This document shows positions 14,989 to 24,157 of a DNA stretch of 40,088 bases, piece after piece. The notes under the pieces are model-generated. The model worked only from the letters and a program-made list of their open reading frames with translations. It was not told the origin of the DNA and searched no databases. Origin of the DNA: Pseudomonadota bacterium. GTDB taxonomy: Bacteria; Pseudomonadota; Gammaproteobacteria; Acidiferrobacterales; Acidiferrobacteraceae. Both the position numbers and the translations under genes were made by a program. How positions within the stretch are numbered: position 1 is the stretch's first letter; the number at the start of each line of letters is the position of its first letter. The DNA lies in the NCBI GenBank assembly GCA_021784845.1, contig JAJYHH010000114.1:1-40088 (forward strand), written 5' to 3'.

Positions 14989-16464
14989 TTAGCGCGCGGG
15001 TTCCGGATTGCCATTGTCGTCACCGCTTGCCTGGATTTGTGTCAGCATGCGCCGTGCCGCCGGCAGAAACGCATAGGCCGGGAAGGCAAGGAAAAACGTA
15101 AGGAAGAAGTACTCCCCGTAGCCGAGATCCTGCGCGCCAAAGCCACTGACAAAACCCGCCAGTCGCGCGCTGATGCTAAAGAGTGAAGACAGCAGTGCAT
15201 ACTCGGTTGCTGCGCGCCGTTTGCGCACGATGGCCATGAGAAACGCCAGAAATGCCGCCGTGCCGAGGCCTCCGGCGAACGATTCGAGACCGCTTACGCC
15301 GTATATGAGCAGCTGATGGGCAAGCGGAATCGGCAGCCCTTGCGCCTGGCGGGGCAGCCACGCCGCGCAGACGGCGTAACCGATGTTGGGCGCCACCTGC
15401 ACAAGGCCTAGCACCCAGAGTGCCCGGTAGATGCCGAGGCGATCGGTGATGAGTCCGCCGATCAGTCCGCCCAGCACGGACAGGCCGATGCCAAGAATCA
15501 CGGACACGACCCCGATCTGTGCGGCGCTAAAGCCCCGATCCACCCAGAAGGGTTTGATCATGAAGCCAATCGAGCTGTCGCCAAGCTTGTAGAGAAGAAT
15601 GAAGACAAACACCGGCCAGATACCGGGCCGGCCTGTGATCTCAAGGAGGGCCCCAAAGAGCGGGCCGCCGGAGGGACGTGCAGCGGCCGTTGCGGTCGCG
15701 CGCTTGCGTAGCAGACTGACCGTCCACAGGGCGGTGCAGAGCGCGCCTGCGTACAGGAACAGGCGCGGCACGCTGCGTGTCCAGTGCAACCCATCGTTCA
15801 GAAGCCAGAGCGCCCCCATGAGCAGCGCCAGAACCATCGCCAGCGCGCGCGGGCGGTGCATCAGTGAGCGCAGTTCCGCGCCGACCGATTGCTCGCTGGT
15901 GTGCGTGCGGTGTGCTTCGCGGGGGGCGCGCAGGCAGGCGATACCGTCGATGACGAGAAGGGCGGCGGCGAGTATGTAGGCGACCCGCCATCCGACGTAG
16001 GAACTGGCGATCAGCACCACGCCCGCCATGAGCATGCCGGCCCGGTAGAAGCCGATGCGCAGGCCGTTGCCGACGCCCATCTCGCCGATTTTCAGCAGTT
16101 CGAGCGTATAGCCGTCGATGGCGATGTCATTGGTCGATGACAGCATCGTGAAGCAGCCGATCGCGATCAGGGCGCCGTGGCCGATACCGGCGACGAACGC
16201 AAGCTCGCCAAGGGCCAGCGCCATCAGGAGATCGGCGCCGAGCATCCACAGCCGGTGGTGCCGGAAGCGGTCGATGGCCGGTGCCCACAGGAATTTGAGC
16301 GTCCAGGGCAGACCAAGGAGACTGATGAGGCCGATCTGGTCCAGAGAGGCGTGTTGTTCGCGGAAGGCGACGGGGAAGACGTCCGTGAACAGCCCAAACG
16401 GGAGGCCTTCGGCGATGTACAGCACGGCGACCCAAAACAGGCGCCGGCGCATCGGTGCATCCAT
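14989..16464 (-). CDS. ampG: AmpG-like major facilitator permease
   Basis: This ~490-residue inner-membrane protein of the major facilitator superfamily has about twelve to fourteen hydrophobic segments. It resembles AmpG in YIAEGLPFGLFTDVFPV at the start, LPWTLKFLWAPAIDRF, STNDIAIDGYTLELL and YKLGDSSIGFMIKPFWVDRGFS. AmpG imports GlcNAc-anhydromuropeptides for cell-wall recycling. The symbol is a best match; some relatives carry other substrates. I place the start at the ATG at 16464, five bases after metW; an alternative ATG at 16452 has a slightly better ribosome binding site (GGATG). It lies in a leftward series metX-metW-ampG-xthA-pyrE with very short gaps. Confidence 0.85.
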   Translation of the reverse strand: MDAPMRRRLFWVAVLYIAEGLPFGLFTDVFPVAFREQHASLDQIGLISLLGLPWTLKFLWAPAIDRFRHHRLWMLGADLLMALALGELAFVAGIGHGALIAIGCFTMLSSTNDIAIDGYTLELLKIGEMGVGNGLRIGFYRAGMLMAGVVLIASSYVGWRVAYILAAALLVIDGIACLRAPREAHRTHTSEQSVGAELRSLMHRPRALAMVLALLMGALWLLNDGLHWTRSVPRLFLYAGALCTALWTVSLLRKRATATAAARPSGGPLFGALLEITGRPGIWPVFVFILLYKLGDSSIGFMIKPFWVDRGFSAAQIGVVSVILGIGLSVLGGLIGGLITDRLGIYRALWVLGLVQVAPNIGYAVCAAWLPRQAQGLPIPLAHQLLIYGVSGLESFAGGLGTAAFLAFLMAIVRKRRAATEYALLSSLFSISARLAGFVSGFGAQDLGYGEYFFLTFFLAFPAYAFLPAARRMLTQIQASGDDNGNPEPAR

Positions 16465-16468
16465 GCGC

Positions 16469-17068
16469 TCAGGCACGCCGGAACCGGTACAGTGCAATCT
16501 CGCCCAGCAGGTTCGGGAAGAGGCTCAGGCCCAGCCGGCGGCGGTGTTCGTGATCGACGACCTCCGATTCGAGGATGAGGATCTTTTCCTTGCGGCACAG
16601 ATCCTCGAAATCCTGCAGTGTGCAAAGGTGTATGTTGGGCGTGTCGTACCACTCGTGTGGCAGGGCCCGCGACATCGGCATGCGGCCGCGCAGGAGCCGC
16701 AGCCGGTTTACCCAGTAGCCGAAGTTCGGAAAGGTGACGATCCCTTCGGTGCCCACACGCAGCATCTCGCGTAACAGCTGCTCAGGGTATTTGACCGCCT
16801 GCAGGGTCAGGGACAGGATGACATAGTCAAAAGAATGGTCATCGAATTCCGACAATCCGGCGTCGAGGTCGGTCTGGATGACGTTGACCCCGCGGCGGAT
16901 CGACTCCGTCACCCGCTGATCGTCGAGTTCCAGGCCATAGCCGCTCACCTTCTTGGTCCGGGCCAGTGTGTCGAGCAGGGTGCCGTCACCGCAGCCGAGA
17001 TCAAGAACCCGGCTTTGCGGCCGGATCCAGTCGGCGATGATGCGAAAATCCAGGCGCCTGCTGTTCAT
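16469..17068 (-). CDS. metW: MetW, methionine biosynthesis protein of methyltransferase fold
   Basis: This 199-residue SAM-methyltransferase-fold protein shows the MetW features [21 protein letters not shown] (start of the Rossmann fold), [19 protein letters not shown] and [11 protein letters not shown]. MetW works with MetX and is needed for full homoserine acylation activity in several proteobacteria. Its start overlaps the metX stop by 4 bases (ATGA, 17065-17068), implying translational coupling. Confidence 0.95.
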   Translation of the reverse strand: MNSRRLDFRIIADWIRPQSRVLDLGCGDGTLLDTLARTKKVSGYGLELDDQRVTESIRRGVNVIQTDLDAGLSEFDDHSFDYVILSLTLQAVKYPEQLLREMLRVGTEGIVTFPNFGYWVNRLRLLRGRMPMSRALPHEWYDTPNIHLCTLQDFEDLCRKEKILILESEVVDHEHRRRLGLSLFPNLLGEIALYRFRRA

Positions 17069-18201
17069 GCGGTGGCTACTCTTTCCATGTACGCACTGAA
17101 GATGTCCACGTAACGGGGCACACGCATGAGGAAGGCATCGTGACCGTGCGGTGCCTTGATTTCTGCATAGCTGACGTCGAGATCGTTGTCATGGAGGGCC
17201 TTGACGATTTCCCGCGAGCGAGCGGGCGGGAATCGCCAGTCGCTGGTAAATGACAAGACGAGACTTGCCGCCTGCACCCGGGAAAGCGCCCGTGACAGAT
17301 CGCCGTCCGTTTCGCCGGCCGGGTCGAAATAATCGAGCGCCTTGGTCATGAGCAGATAGGTGTTGGCGTCGAAACGCCCGACGAAGGTATCAGCCTGGTG
17401 ACGGAGGTAGCTTTCGACCTCGAAGGCTACCTGGTAGTCGAAATTCAACGTGCCGCCGCGGATGTCCCGGCCGAATTTCTGTCGCATGATGTCTTCGGAC
17501 AGGTAGGTGATGTGCCCGAGCATGCGTGCGATGCGCAACCCGCGCCGCGGCTCGGTATTGTGGTCGTAGAACCGGCCGCCATGGAAATCCGGGTCCGTCA
17601 GGATGGCCTGTCGCGCGACCTCGTTGAAGGCGATGTTCTGTGCCGTCAGTTTCGGCGCCGCGGCGATGATGATCGCATGGCGCAGCCGTGTCGGATAATC
17701 GATCGCCCAGCGCAGCGCCTGCATGCCACCCAGGCTGCCGCCGACCACCGCCGCCCACTGCGTGATGCCGAGGGCATCGGCGAGCCGCGCCTGGGTTTCG
17801 ACCCAGTCACGCACGGTCACCATGGGGAAATCCGGGCCATAGGGGCGCCCGGTCGCGGGGTTGACGGATGCGGGCCCCGTGGACCCGTAGCAGCTGCCGA
17901 TGTTGTTGCAGGCCACCACGAAAAAGCGGCGTGTATCAATGCTCTTGCCTGGGCCGATATGCTGTTCCCACCATCCGGGCTTTGCATCCTCGGCGCTGTG
18001 GTAACCGGCCACGTGGTGACTGCCGCTCAAGGCGTGGCAGATCAGCACCGCGTTGCTGTGGTCACTGTTTAGCGTCCCGTAGGTCTCGTAGACGAGTTCG
18101 TATGACGCAAGAACCCCGCCGCTGCTCAGAACGAGCGGCTGTTCGATACGCAGGCGGGCGGGGGTTACAAGTCCCACCGAATCAGGCGGTATGGCTTTCA
18201 C
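17065..18201 (-). CDS. metX: Homoserine O-acyltransferase
   Basis: The 378-residue alpha/beta-hydrolase-fold enzyme acylates homoserine (acetyl- or succinyl-CoA donor) in the first committed step of methionine synthesis. The nucleophile serine (S156) lies in GGSLGGMQ, the catalytic histidine in PHGHDAF near the C-terminus, and [12 protein letters not shown] is typical. MetX of proteobacteria that also have metW often prefers succinyl-CoA, so annotation as acetyltransferase may be wrong. The start is a GTG at 18201. It forms a coupled pair with metW and is 60 bases downstream of a thioredoxin gene on the same strand. Confidence 0.95.
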   Translation of the reverse strand: MKAIPPDSVGLVTPARLRIEQPLVLSSGGVLASYELVYETYGTLNSDHSNAVLICHALSGSHHVAGYHSAEDAKPGWWEQHIGPGKSIDTRRFFVVACNNIGSCYGSTGPASVNPATGRPYGPDFPMVTVRDWVETQARLADALGITQWAAVVGGSLGGMQALRWAIDYPTRLRHAIIIAAAPKLTAQNIAFNEVARQAILTDPDFHGGRFYDHNTEPRRGLRIARMLGHITYLSEDIMRQKFGRDIRGGTLNFDYQVAFEVESYLRHQADTFVGRFDANTYLLMTKALDYFDPAGETDGDLSRALSRVQAASLVLSFTSDWRFPPARSREIVKALHDNDLDVSYAEIKAPHGHDAFLMRVPRYVDIFSAYMERVATA

Positions 18202-18261
18202 GCGCTCTGCAGTCCAGGAAAGTCCCGCAGTGTACTGACTGCCAGATGGGGCTGCAATGCG

Positions 18262-18687
18262 CTAGTGGTGATGCTCGCCATCACCGTGATCATGATCGCA
18301 GCAGCCATTGTGGCCATGATCCTCATGTCCGGACTGTTCGGCGACTTCCCGGCGGATTTCCTCCATGTCGAGCGCCCGTGCCTGGCTGATTACTTCTTCC
18401 AGGGCCTTGCGCGGAAGACTGCCCGGCTGCGAAAAGAGGACGATCTGTTCACGGAAGATCATGAGTGTCGGGATCGAGCGCACCTGAAAATGCGCCGCCA
18501 GTTCCTGTTCCACCTCGGTGTTGATCTTGGCAAAGACGATGTCTTTGTGCTGTTCGGACGCCTCTTCGAAGATGGGGCCGAACGCGCGACAGGGCGCGCA
18601 CCATGGCGCCCAGAAATCGACGATGACGAACGCGTTGCTGTCGATCAGGTTTTCGAAGTTCTCTTTTGTTGCCTCTACCGTAGCCAT
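18262..18687 (-). CDS. Thioredoxin with a His/Cys-rich C-terminal tail
   Basis: The 141-residue protein consists of a cytoplasmic thioredoxin domain (residues 1-~108, active site WCAPC with C30 and C33, cis-proline in RSIPT) and a linker helix. The last ~21 residues (121-141) hold eight histidines and an adjacent Cys-Cys pair and end in three His. The tail is an obvious metal-binding candidate, perhaps for Cu, Ni or Zn. The ATG at 18687 follows AAAGGGGG; upstream in-frame starts lack such a site. It precedes metX on the same strand by 60 bases and may share its transcript. The thioredoxin function is secure; the tail's function is inference. Confidence 0.9.
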   Translation of the reverse strand: MATVEATKENFENLIDSNAFVIVDFWAPWCAPCRAFGPIFEEASEQHKDIVFAKINTEVEQELAAHFQVRSIPTLMIFREQIVLFSQPGSLPRKALEEVISQARALDMEEIRREVAEQSGHEDHGHNGCCDHDHGDGEHHH

Positions 18688-18835
18688 GAAGCCCCCTTTG
18701 TGAAGCCGCATTATATCGGAAATCCTGGGGGGGCCCGCAATGCGCAACCACACCCCCGGAAATCAAAGAAAAAGCAGACGGACGGCACAAGTCTTGCTAA
18801 GTTAGCGCACAGGGGGAGAGGTAAGAGGAGAGAGT

Positions 18836-19027
18836 ATGTATCCGAAGCTGGTTTATGAAAGCCTGCCATTTGCGTACTCCTTGGCCGCCTGGTTTAGCCT
18901 GCGCTCGCTGCCATGGCCCTATGCGTTGTTGCCATGCGGCGCATTTGGCGTGGCGGCGGCGCTTGTCGTCGTGCAGCGCTGGCACTATCGGCGGCAACTG
19001 CGCGAGGAGCCCGACGACTCACCATGA
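18836..19027 (+). CDS. Small membrane protein of unknown function
   Basis: The 63-residue protein has a hydrophobic core from about residue 10 to 47, likely two transmembrane segments, and a charged C-terminus (RWHYRRQLREEPDDSP). A strong purine-rich ribosome binding site (AAGAGGAGAG) sits just ahead of the ATG, which is the main reason to accept it as real. Its last 9 bases overlap the 3' end of the convergent TlpA-like gene. I recognise no family. Confidence 0.6.
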   Translation: MYPKLVYESLPFAYSLAAWFSLRSLPWPYALLPCGAFGVAAALVVVQRWHYRRQLREEPDDSP

Positions 19028-19501
19028 CGGGGCGTGTTGTGTCCACCACAGGCGGATCCTGAGGCCGGCGGCCGTCGCGTAACCGATTACCGCCGCGCGA
19101 ATGTGACCATGCGCGCCGACTATGACGGCCGTGGGCAGCATATTGGCCCCGTAGCGGCGCGCCAATGATCCATGCGGGTCGAGGATGACAGGTGTGTGCC
19201 AGTGATGCCGGCGGGCAAAGCGGGCCACCGCAGCCGGCGGCGAGCTGGTGGCGATGATCACCGTCGGGTAGTCGCGGGCAAGGGCCTGAATGGTGCCCTG
19301 GTCGGCACGGCAAAACGGGCACCAGCTGGCCCAGAAGTCGACCAGGACCACCTGTCCGCGGCCGAGAGCGGGCGCGTGGCCAAGCCACGCCGGTGGCAGC
19401 GCGGGAGCCATGGCGGGGATGTGGCGCGCGCGGTAGGCATTGACCGTAAAGACCAGGGCCGCCCCGATCAGCGCTTCGCCGAGGAGCCGGCGCAGCCGCA
19501 T
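19019..19501 (-). CDS. Membrane-anchored TlpA/ScsD-like thioredoxin-fold protein
   Basis: The 160-residue protein has an N-terminal membrane anchor or signal (residues ~6-22, GEALIGAALVFTVNA) and a periplasmic thioredoxin fold with WCPFC (C61, C64) and a cis-proline (MLPTAV). It resembles TlpA/DsbE/ScsD proteins, which reduce or exchange disulfides in exported proteins; ScsD relatives are tied to copper tolerance. The substrate is unknown. The start ATG at 19501 overlaps the yggT stop by one base (TGATG), so it is coupled to proC-yggT. Confidence 0.85.
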   Translation of the reverse strand: MRLRRLLGEALIGAALVFTVNAYRARHIPAMAPALPPAWLGHAPALGRGQVVLVDFWASWCPFCRADQGTIQALARDYPTVIIATSSPPAAVARFARRHHWHTPVILDPHGSLARRYGANMLPTAVIVGAHGHIRAAVIGYATAAGLRIRLWWTQHAPSW

Positions 19502-20070
19502 CAAAGCAAAGCGATGCCCAGCTGGTGCAGCGGCCCCACAACCAGGATATCGACCAGCTCGAAGACGATGACGACAATGATCGGAGAGAGGTCGATGCCG
19601 GAGATCAGCGGCAACAGGCGGCGCGCGGGCCGCATGAAGGGTTCGGTCAGGTGGACCGTGAGGTCGGTCAGCGGGTGCTCGCCGTAGGGGTTGATCCAGC
19701 CGAGCAGTACGCGCACGAAGATCGCCCCGATCAGGACGTAGAGGGTCATGCGGATGAGATCGGCAAAGCTCAGTATGAGCAGGCCCGCCGGATGGGGTAC
19801 CGCACCCTGTACCAGTGCGTCGAGAGCGATCTTTAGCGCTTCGAGCATCAACAGCAGCACGGCCGACGCCAGATCGATACCCATGAATCCGGGAACGAGC
19901 CGCCTAAGCGGCAGAAGCGGCGCGTTCGTCAGCCGTACGACGAACTGGGAAAACGGATTGTAGAAGTCGGCATGGGTCAACTGCAGGAGGAAGCGCAGCA
20001 AGACCAGAAAAATATAGAGCCCAAACAGGGTTTCGATCAGAAACGCCAGCGCCTGACTGAGATAGCTCAT
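19501..20070 (-). CDS. yggT: YggT-family membrane protein
   Basis: This 189-residue integral membrane protein is built from two YggT repeats, each with paired hydrophobic helices around an NPFSQFVVRLTNAPLLPLRR or NPYGEHPLTDLTVHLTEP segment. The function is not well defined; genetic links exist to osmotic stress and to the neighbouring proC. Its start overlaps proC by 4 bases (20067-20070). Confidence 0.93.
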   Translation of the reverse strand: MSYLSQALAFLIETLFGLYIFLVLLRFLLQLTHADFYNPFSQFVVRLTNAPLLPLRRLVPGFMGIDLASAVLLLMLEALKIALDALVQGAVPHPAGLLILSFADLIRMTLYVLIGAIFVRVLLGWINPYGEHPLTDLTVHLTEPFMRPARRLLPLISGIDLSPIIVVIVFELVDILVVGPLHQLGIALL

Positions 20071-20885
20071 AGGCCGCCCAGTTCCCGGCCGAGCTCGGCG
20101 GCTCGCACCCGGGCCGCTTCCACCGCCGTGGCGAACATCGTCATGATTCCCTGGTCCATGAAAGACTGTATGGCGCGTTCCGTGGTTCCATTAGGGGAGG
20201 TGACCTGACGGCGCAAAGCCGCCGGCGATTCCGTTCCGGTGCCGGCCATGCGTGCCGCCCCGAGAGCGGTTGCCGTTGCCAGTTCGACCGCGAGGGGCTC
20301 TGGCAGGCCGGCCCGGACAGCGGCCGCCGCCAGTGCCTCGATCACCAGGAAAAAATAGGCCGGCCCGCTGCCTGATACCGCGGTGGCCGCATCCATGAGG
20401 TCCTCGTCGTCCACCCACCAGAGTGCCGATACCGGTCGCAGCAGCGCCTCTACCTGGGCGCGGTCGCCGGCACTGATGTCGGGCGGCGCATACAGCACGG
20501 TCGCGCCCGCCCCGATCAGAGCGGGCGTGTTGGGCATGGCGCGTGCCACCCGGTCGCTGCCAAGCCAGTGGCGCAGGGCGTCTGTGCGGATCCCGGCTGC
20601 CACCGAAACGATGAGAGGGTGACGGGCGGCGACATCGCCGGTGATCTCGCGGGCCAGCGCTGCGATGTGCTGGGGTTTGACCGCCAGCACCAAAACATTC
20701 GCCCAGGCGACGAGTTCCGCCAGGGTTTCTGCCACAGTGAGTCCCTGTTGGGTGGCGCGCTGCCGGGCCTCGCCGGAGTGATCATAGACGAGCGCGTGCG
20801 GCCCCCCGGGGGTCGCCCCAAGGCCTGCCGCGAGCGCGCGCCCCATGTTGCCTGCGCCGATGATGCCAATGGTCATGTTCTGCAT
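20067..20885 (-). CDS. proC: Pyrroline-5-carboxylate reductase
   Basis: The 272-residue NAD(P)H enzyme makes proline from pyrroline-5-carboxylate. It has an N-terminal Rossmann motif (IGIIGAGNMGRALAAGL), VKPQ at the cofactor site, RAMPNTPALIGAG, and the C-terminal dimerisation domain with AVSGSGPAYFFLVIEAL and VTSPNGTTERAI. First gene of proC-yggT-tlpA-like, divergent from pilT with 106 bases between. In many relatives a yggS gene sits between pilT and proC; it is absent here. Confidence 0.97.
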   Translation of the reverse strand: MQNMTIGIIGAGNMGRALAAGLGATPGGPHALVYDHSGEARQRATQQGLTVAETLAELVAWANVLVLAVKPQHIAALAREITGDVAARHPLIVSVAAGIRTDALRHWLGSDRVARAMPNTPALIGAGATVLYAPPDISAGDRAQVEALLRPVSALWWVDDEDLMDAATAVSGSGPAYFFLVIEALAAAAVRAGLPEPLAVELATATALGAARMAGTGTESPAALRRQVTSPNGTTERAIQSFMDQGIMTMFATAVEAARVRAAELGRELGGL

Positions 20886-20991
20886 ACGAGCGCTCTAGTG
20901 TAAGGCGCGGCGGCCGGGAGTGAAAGGGCAGCCTTGTCTCGGCGGTTGTGCCCGTTATACTTCATGTAGCCCTCTCTCTTGCGAGCCACAC

Positions 20992-22080
20992 ATGGATATC
21001 GCCGAATTACTCGCCTTTGCCTTCAAGCAGAATGCCTCCGATCTGCACTTGTCCTCCGGTTTGCCGCCCCTGATCCGCGTTGACGGCGACGTCAAGCGCA
21101 TCAACGTAGATCCCCTGGACGAGCGGCTCGTCCATAATATGGTCTACGACATCATGAATGATAAGCAGCAAAAGGAGTATGAAGAGCGGCTTGAATGCGA
21201 CTTCTCCTTTGATCTGCCGAACATTGCCCGGTTTCGTGTCAACGCCTTCAACCAGAATCGCGGACCGGCGGCCGTATTCCGTACCATTCCGTCCAAGGTC
21301 CTGACGCTCGAGCAGCTGAACGCGCCGGCGATCTTCAAGCAGATTGCCGACCAGCCGCGTGGCATCGTTCTCGTCACCGGACCGACCGGTTCGGGCAAAT
21401 CGACCACACTCGCGGCGATGATCAATCACATCAACGAGGCGCGTCACGAGCATATCCTGACGATCGAGGACCCGATCGAGTTCGTGCATACGAGCAAGAA
21501 CTGCCTCATCAATCAGCGTGAAGTCAAGCGCGATACGCTCAGTTTCGAGAACGCGCTGCGATCGGCGCTACGCGAAGATCCGGACGTGGTGCTCGTGGGC
21601 GAACTGCGTGATCTGGAAACGATCCGGCTGGCGCTGACGGCGGCAGAGACCGGTCACCTGGTGTTTGGTACTTTGCATACCAGTTCGGCCGCGAAGACCA
21701 TCGACCGCGTGGTCGATGTGTTCCCGGCTGCTGAAAAGGAGATGGTGCGGGCCATGCTGTCGGAGTCGCTGCGCGCCGTTGTGGCACAGACGCTGCTGAA
21801 AAAGACAGGGGGCGGGCGCGTGGCGGCCCACGAGATCATGATCGGTACGCCGGCCATCCGCAACCTGATCCGCGAAAACAAGATTCCGCAGATGTATTCG
21901 GCCATCCAGACAAGCCAGTCCGTCGGCATGCAGACCCTCGACCAGTGTCTGCTCGAACTGGTGCGCAACCGCGTGATCTCGGTCGAGGAAGCGCGCGGCA
22001 AGGCTGCCAACAAGGAGTCTTTCACTACCCAAGCCCAGGCAGCGGGTGCAACAGCGGGCGCGGCGGCGGGCCGGAGGTAG
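20992..22080 (+). CDS. pilT: Type IV pilus retraction ATPase PilT
   Basis: The 362-residue hexameric secretion-type ATPase depolymerises type IV pili and powers twitching. It has the N-terminal NASDLHLSSGLPPLIRVDGD, Walker A GPTGSGKSTT (~residue 130), the Asp box IEDPIEFVH, Walker B VVLVGELRD and the retraction-specific AIRNLIRE. The relatively long tail ends in an Ala/Gly-rich stretch. The start at 20992 gives the family's normal N-terminus; the ribosome binding site is weak. Followed by pilU after 3 bases. Confidence 0.97.
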   Translation: MDIAELLAFAFKQNASDLHLSSGLPPLIRVDGDVKRINVDPLDERLVHNMVYDIMNDKQQKEYEERLECDFSFDLPNIARFRVNAFNQNRGPAAVFRTIPSKVLTLEQLNAPAIFKQIADQPRGIVLVTGPTGSGKSTTLAAMINHINEARHEHILTIEDPIEFVHTSKNCLINQREVKRDTLSFENALRSALREDPDVVLVGELRDLETIRLALTAAETGHLVFGTLHTSSAAKTIDRVVDVFPAAEKEMVRAMLSESLRAVVAQTLLKKTGGGRVAAHEIMIGTPAIRNLIRENKIPQMYSAIQTSQSVGMQTLDQCLLELVRNRVISVEEARGKAANKESFTTQAQAAGATAGAAAGRR

Positions 22081-22083
22081 GGC

Positions 22084-23196
22084 ATGGGCTTCCTGGATCT
22101 GTTGCGATTGATGGCGGAGAAGAACGCTTCCGACCTGTATGTCACCGCCGGTGTGGCCCCCAGCCTGCGCATTGATGGCAAGATGACGCCTGTCAGTCGT
22201 CAGGCGCTGACCGCGGAGCAGTCGCGCCAGTTCGTCTATAGCATCATGAACGAGGAGCAGCGCGCGGAGTTCGAGGAGACGAACGAATGCAATTTCGCCA
22301 TCAGTCCGCAAAACGTGGGGCGCTTCCGTGTCAATGTCTTCCGGCAGCAGCAGCGCGTGGGCATGGTACTGCGCAAGATCGAGACGCGCATTCCGCATTT
22401 TGAAGAGCTCAATCTGCCGCCCATTCTGAAGGACATTGCGCTGACCAAGCGGGGTCTGGTGATCTTCGTCGGCGCCACGGGATCGGGCAAGTCGACGTCA
22501 CTGGCGGCCATGGTGGGCTATCGCAACGAATATTCAAACGGCCACATCATCACCATTGAAGATCCGATCGAATTCGTGCACGAACACAAGAACTGCATCA
22601 TCACGCAGCGCGAGGTGGGCGTCGACACGGATTCGTTTGAAACCGCCCTGAAGAATACTCTGCGCCAGGCGCCGGATGTGATCCTGATCGGCGAAGTGCG
22701 AAGCCGCGAAACCATGGATTATGCGATCGCCTTCGCCGAGACCGGGCATCTGTGCCTGACGACCCTGCATGCCAACAGTGCCAACCAGGCCCTTGATCGC
22801 ATCATCAATTTCTTCCCGGAAGACCGCCGCGGGCAGCTGCTCATGGATTTGTCGCTGAATCTGAAGGCGGTGATCTCGCAGCGCCTCATTCCGCGCAAAG
22901 ACAAGAAAGGGCGGGCGGCCGCCGTCGAGGTCATGCTGAACAGCCCCCTGATTGCCGACCTGATCCTGAAGGGCGAAATTCATGGCATCAAGGAACTGAT
23001 GGCGAAATCGACCGACGCCGGGATGCAGACCTTCGATCAGGCGCTGTTTGCGTTGTACGAAAGCGGCGCGATCGATTACGATGAGGCGATGCGCAACGCG
23101 GATTCGCAAAATGATCTGCGCCTGCGCATCAAGCTGCATGGCAAGGATGCCAAAGAGGGTGCGCTCGGGGAATCGCTGCGCAATATCACGTTCTGA
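22084..23196 (+). CDS. pilU: PilT-dependent retraction ATPase PilU
   Basis: The 370-residue PilT paralogue starts MGFLDLLRLMAEKNASDLYVTAG and has Walker A GATGSGKSTS (~residue 131), IEDPIEFVHEHKNC, ILIGEVRSRETM and the His box ETGHLCLTTLHANS. PilU cooperates with PilT to generate force against load. Co-transcribed with pilT (3-base gap). The gene ends ahead of a stem-loop and a T-run. Confidence 0.96.
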   Translation: MGFLDLLRLMAEKNASDLYVTAGVAPSLRIDGKMTPVSRQALTAEQSRQFVYSIMNEEQRAEFEETNECNFAISPQNVGRFRVNVFRQQQRVGMVLRKIETRIPHFEELNLPPILKDIALTKRGLVIFVGATGSGKSTSLAAMVGYRNEYSNGHIITIEDPIEFVHEHKNCIITQREVGVDTDSFETALKNTLRQAPDVILIGEVRSRETMDYAIAFAETGHLCLTTLHANSANQALDRIINFFPEDRRGQLLMDLSLNLKAVISQRLIPRKDKKGRAAAVEVMLNSPLIADLILKGEIHGIKELMAKSTDAGMQTFDQALFALYESGAIDYDEAMRNADSQNDLRLRIKLHGKDAKEGALGESLRNITF

Positions 23197-23197
23197 T

Positions 23198-23237
23198 GGG
23201 GAGAGCCTCCCCTCGTCGCCATCCCCACTTGTTTTTT
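23198..23237 (+). terminator. Weak candidate terminator after pilU
   Basis: A 6-bp stem GGGGAG/CTCCCC with a 3-base loop (23198-23212) begins right after the pilU stop; a run of six T follows at 23232-23237. The 19-base distance between stem and T-run is too long for a standard intrinsic terminator, so termination here is uncertain. Confidence 0.3.
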
Positions 23238-23350
23238 CATGCCAGTTTGTACGAGCCGCCAGGCACCAGGCCAAGGGAAGCCCGGGCGGGCAGCCCGGGT
23301 CCGGATGGCATTGTGTGTCAGGCGGTCGTGGCTTAGGTTTAGGGGTGCTC

Positions 23351-24157
23351 GTGTCCGAGATGCGCAATCGACCGATCGGTGTCTTTGATTCGGGGATAGG
23401 TGGCCTGACGGTGGTCCGCGCCCTGATGGAGGCGCTCCCGCAGGAACAGATCGTCTATTTCGGGGATACGGCGCGTGTGCCCTATGGCGTCAAATCATCG
23501 GCTACCGTGGCAGGCTATGCTGCGCAGATCACGGACTTTCTGCTGAAGCGGGATGTGAAAATGCTCGTGGTTGCCTGTAATACCATGGCGGCCGTGGCCT
23601 TGAATGTCATCGTCGACATGTCCCCTGTGCCGGTCATCAATGTCCTCGATGCTGGTGCTGCGGCAGCGGCCCGGGCAAGCCGCAATGGCCGCGTCGGCGT
23701 GCTCGCCACGCTCACAACCGTCCATTCGGGGGCCTATGTCCGCGCACTCGAATGCTATCGGCAGGATCTTGCGATCGTGTCGCAGGCCTGTCCATTGTTC
23801 GTGCCCCTGGTGGAGGAGGGGTGGGTGGATCATCCGGTCACGACGCTCACGGCGCGGGAGTATCTGACGCCCATGCTGGCAGCCGAAGTCGATACCATCG
23901 TCCTTGGCTGCACCCACTATCCTTTGCTGCGGCCGGTACTGGCGCGGCTCGCGGGCGACGAGGTGGCGCTGGTTGATTCGGCGTCGACGACAGCGGCGCA
24001 GGTGGGCGCCATGCTGCGCGCCTCGGATCTTGCCTGCACGCAGGCGCGCGTCCCCCGCCACGAATTTCATGTCACGGATTTCCCGCAGCGATTCCGCGCG
24101 GTGGGTGAGCTCTGCCTCGGTCGCCCGCTTCCCGACGTGCATCTGGTGCATTGGTGA
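23351..24157 (+). CDS. murI: Glutamate racemase
   Basis: The 268-residue enzyme converts L- to D-glutamate for peptidoglycan. It has IGVFDSGIGGLTV at the start, YFGDTARVPYG, the first catalytic cysteine in VVACNTM and the second in LGCTHYP. I choose the GTG at 23351 because an AGGGG site ends six bases upstream; the ATG at 23360 is an alternative with poorer spacing. It ends TGATG, overlapping the start of the next gene by one base. Confidence 0.94.
   Translation: MSEMRNRPIGVFDSGIGGLTVVRALMEALPQEQIVYFGDTARVPYGVKSSATVAGYAAQITDFLLKRDVKMLVVACNTMAAVALNVIVDMSPVPVINVLDAGAAAAARASRNGRVGVLATLTTVHSGAYVRALECYRQDLAIVSQACPLFVPLVEEGWVDHPVTTLTAREYLTPMLAAEVDTIVLGCTHYPLLRPVLARLAGDEVALVDSASTTAAQVGAMLRASDLACTQARVPRHEFHVTDFPQRFRAVGELCLGRPLPDVHLVHW

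Noticed and set aside
13492-15186. A 564-codon plus-strand open frame across pyrE and the exonuclease gene
   Set aside because: It spans two well-identified genes on the opposite strand and shows no family resemblance.
23281-23299. A 7-bp GC-only inverted repeat (CCCGGGC/GCCCGGG) between pilU and murI
   Set aside because: No T-run follows and short GC-only palindromes are expected at this base composition; not enough to call a terminator.
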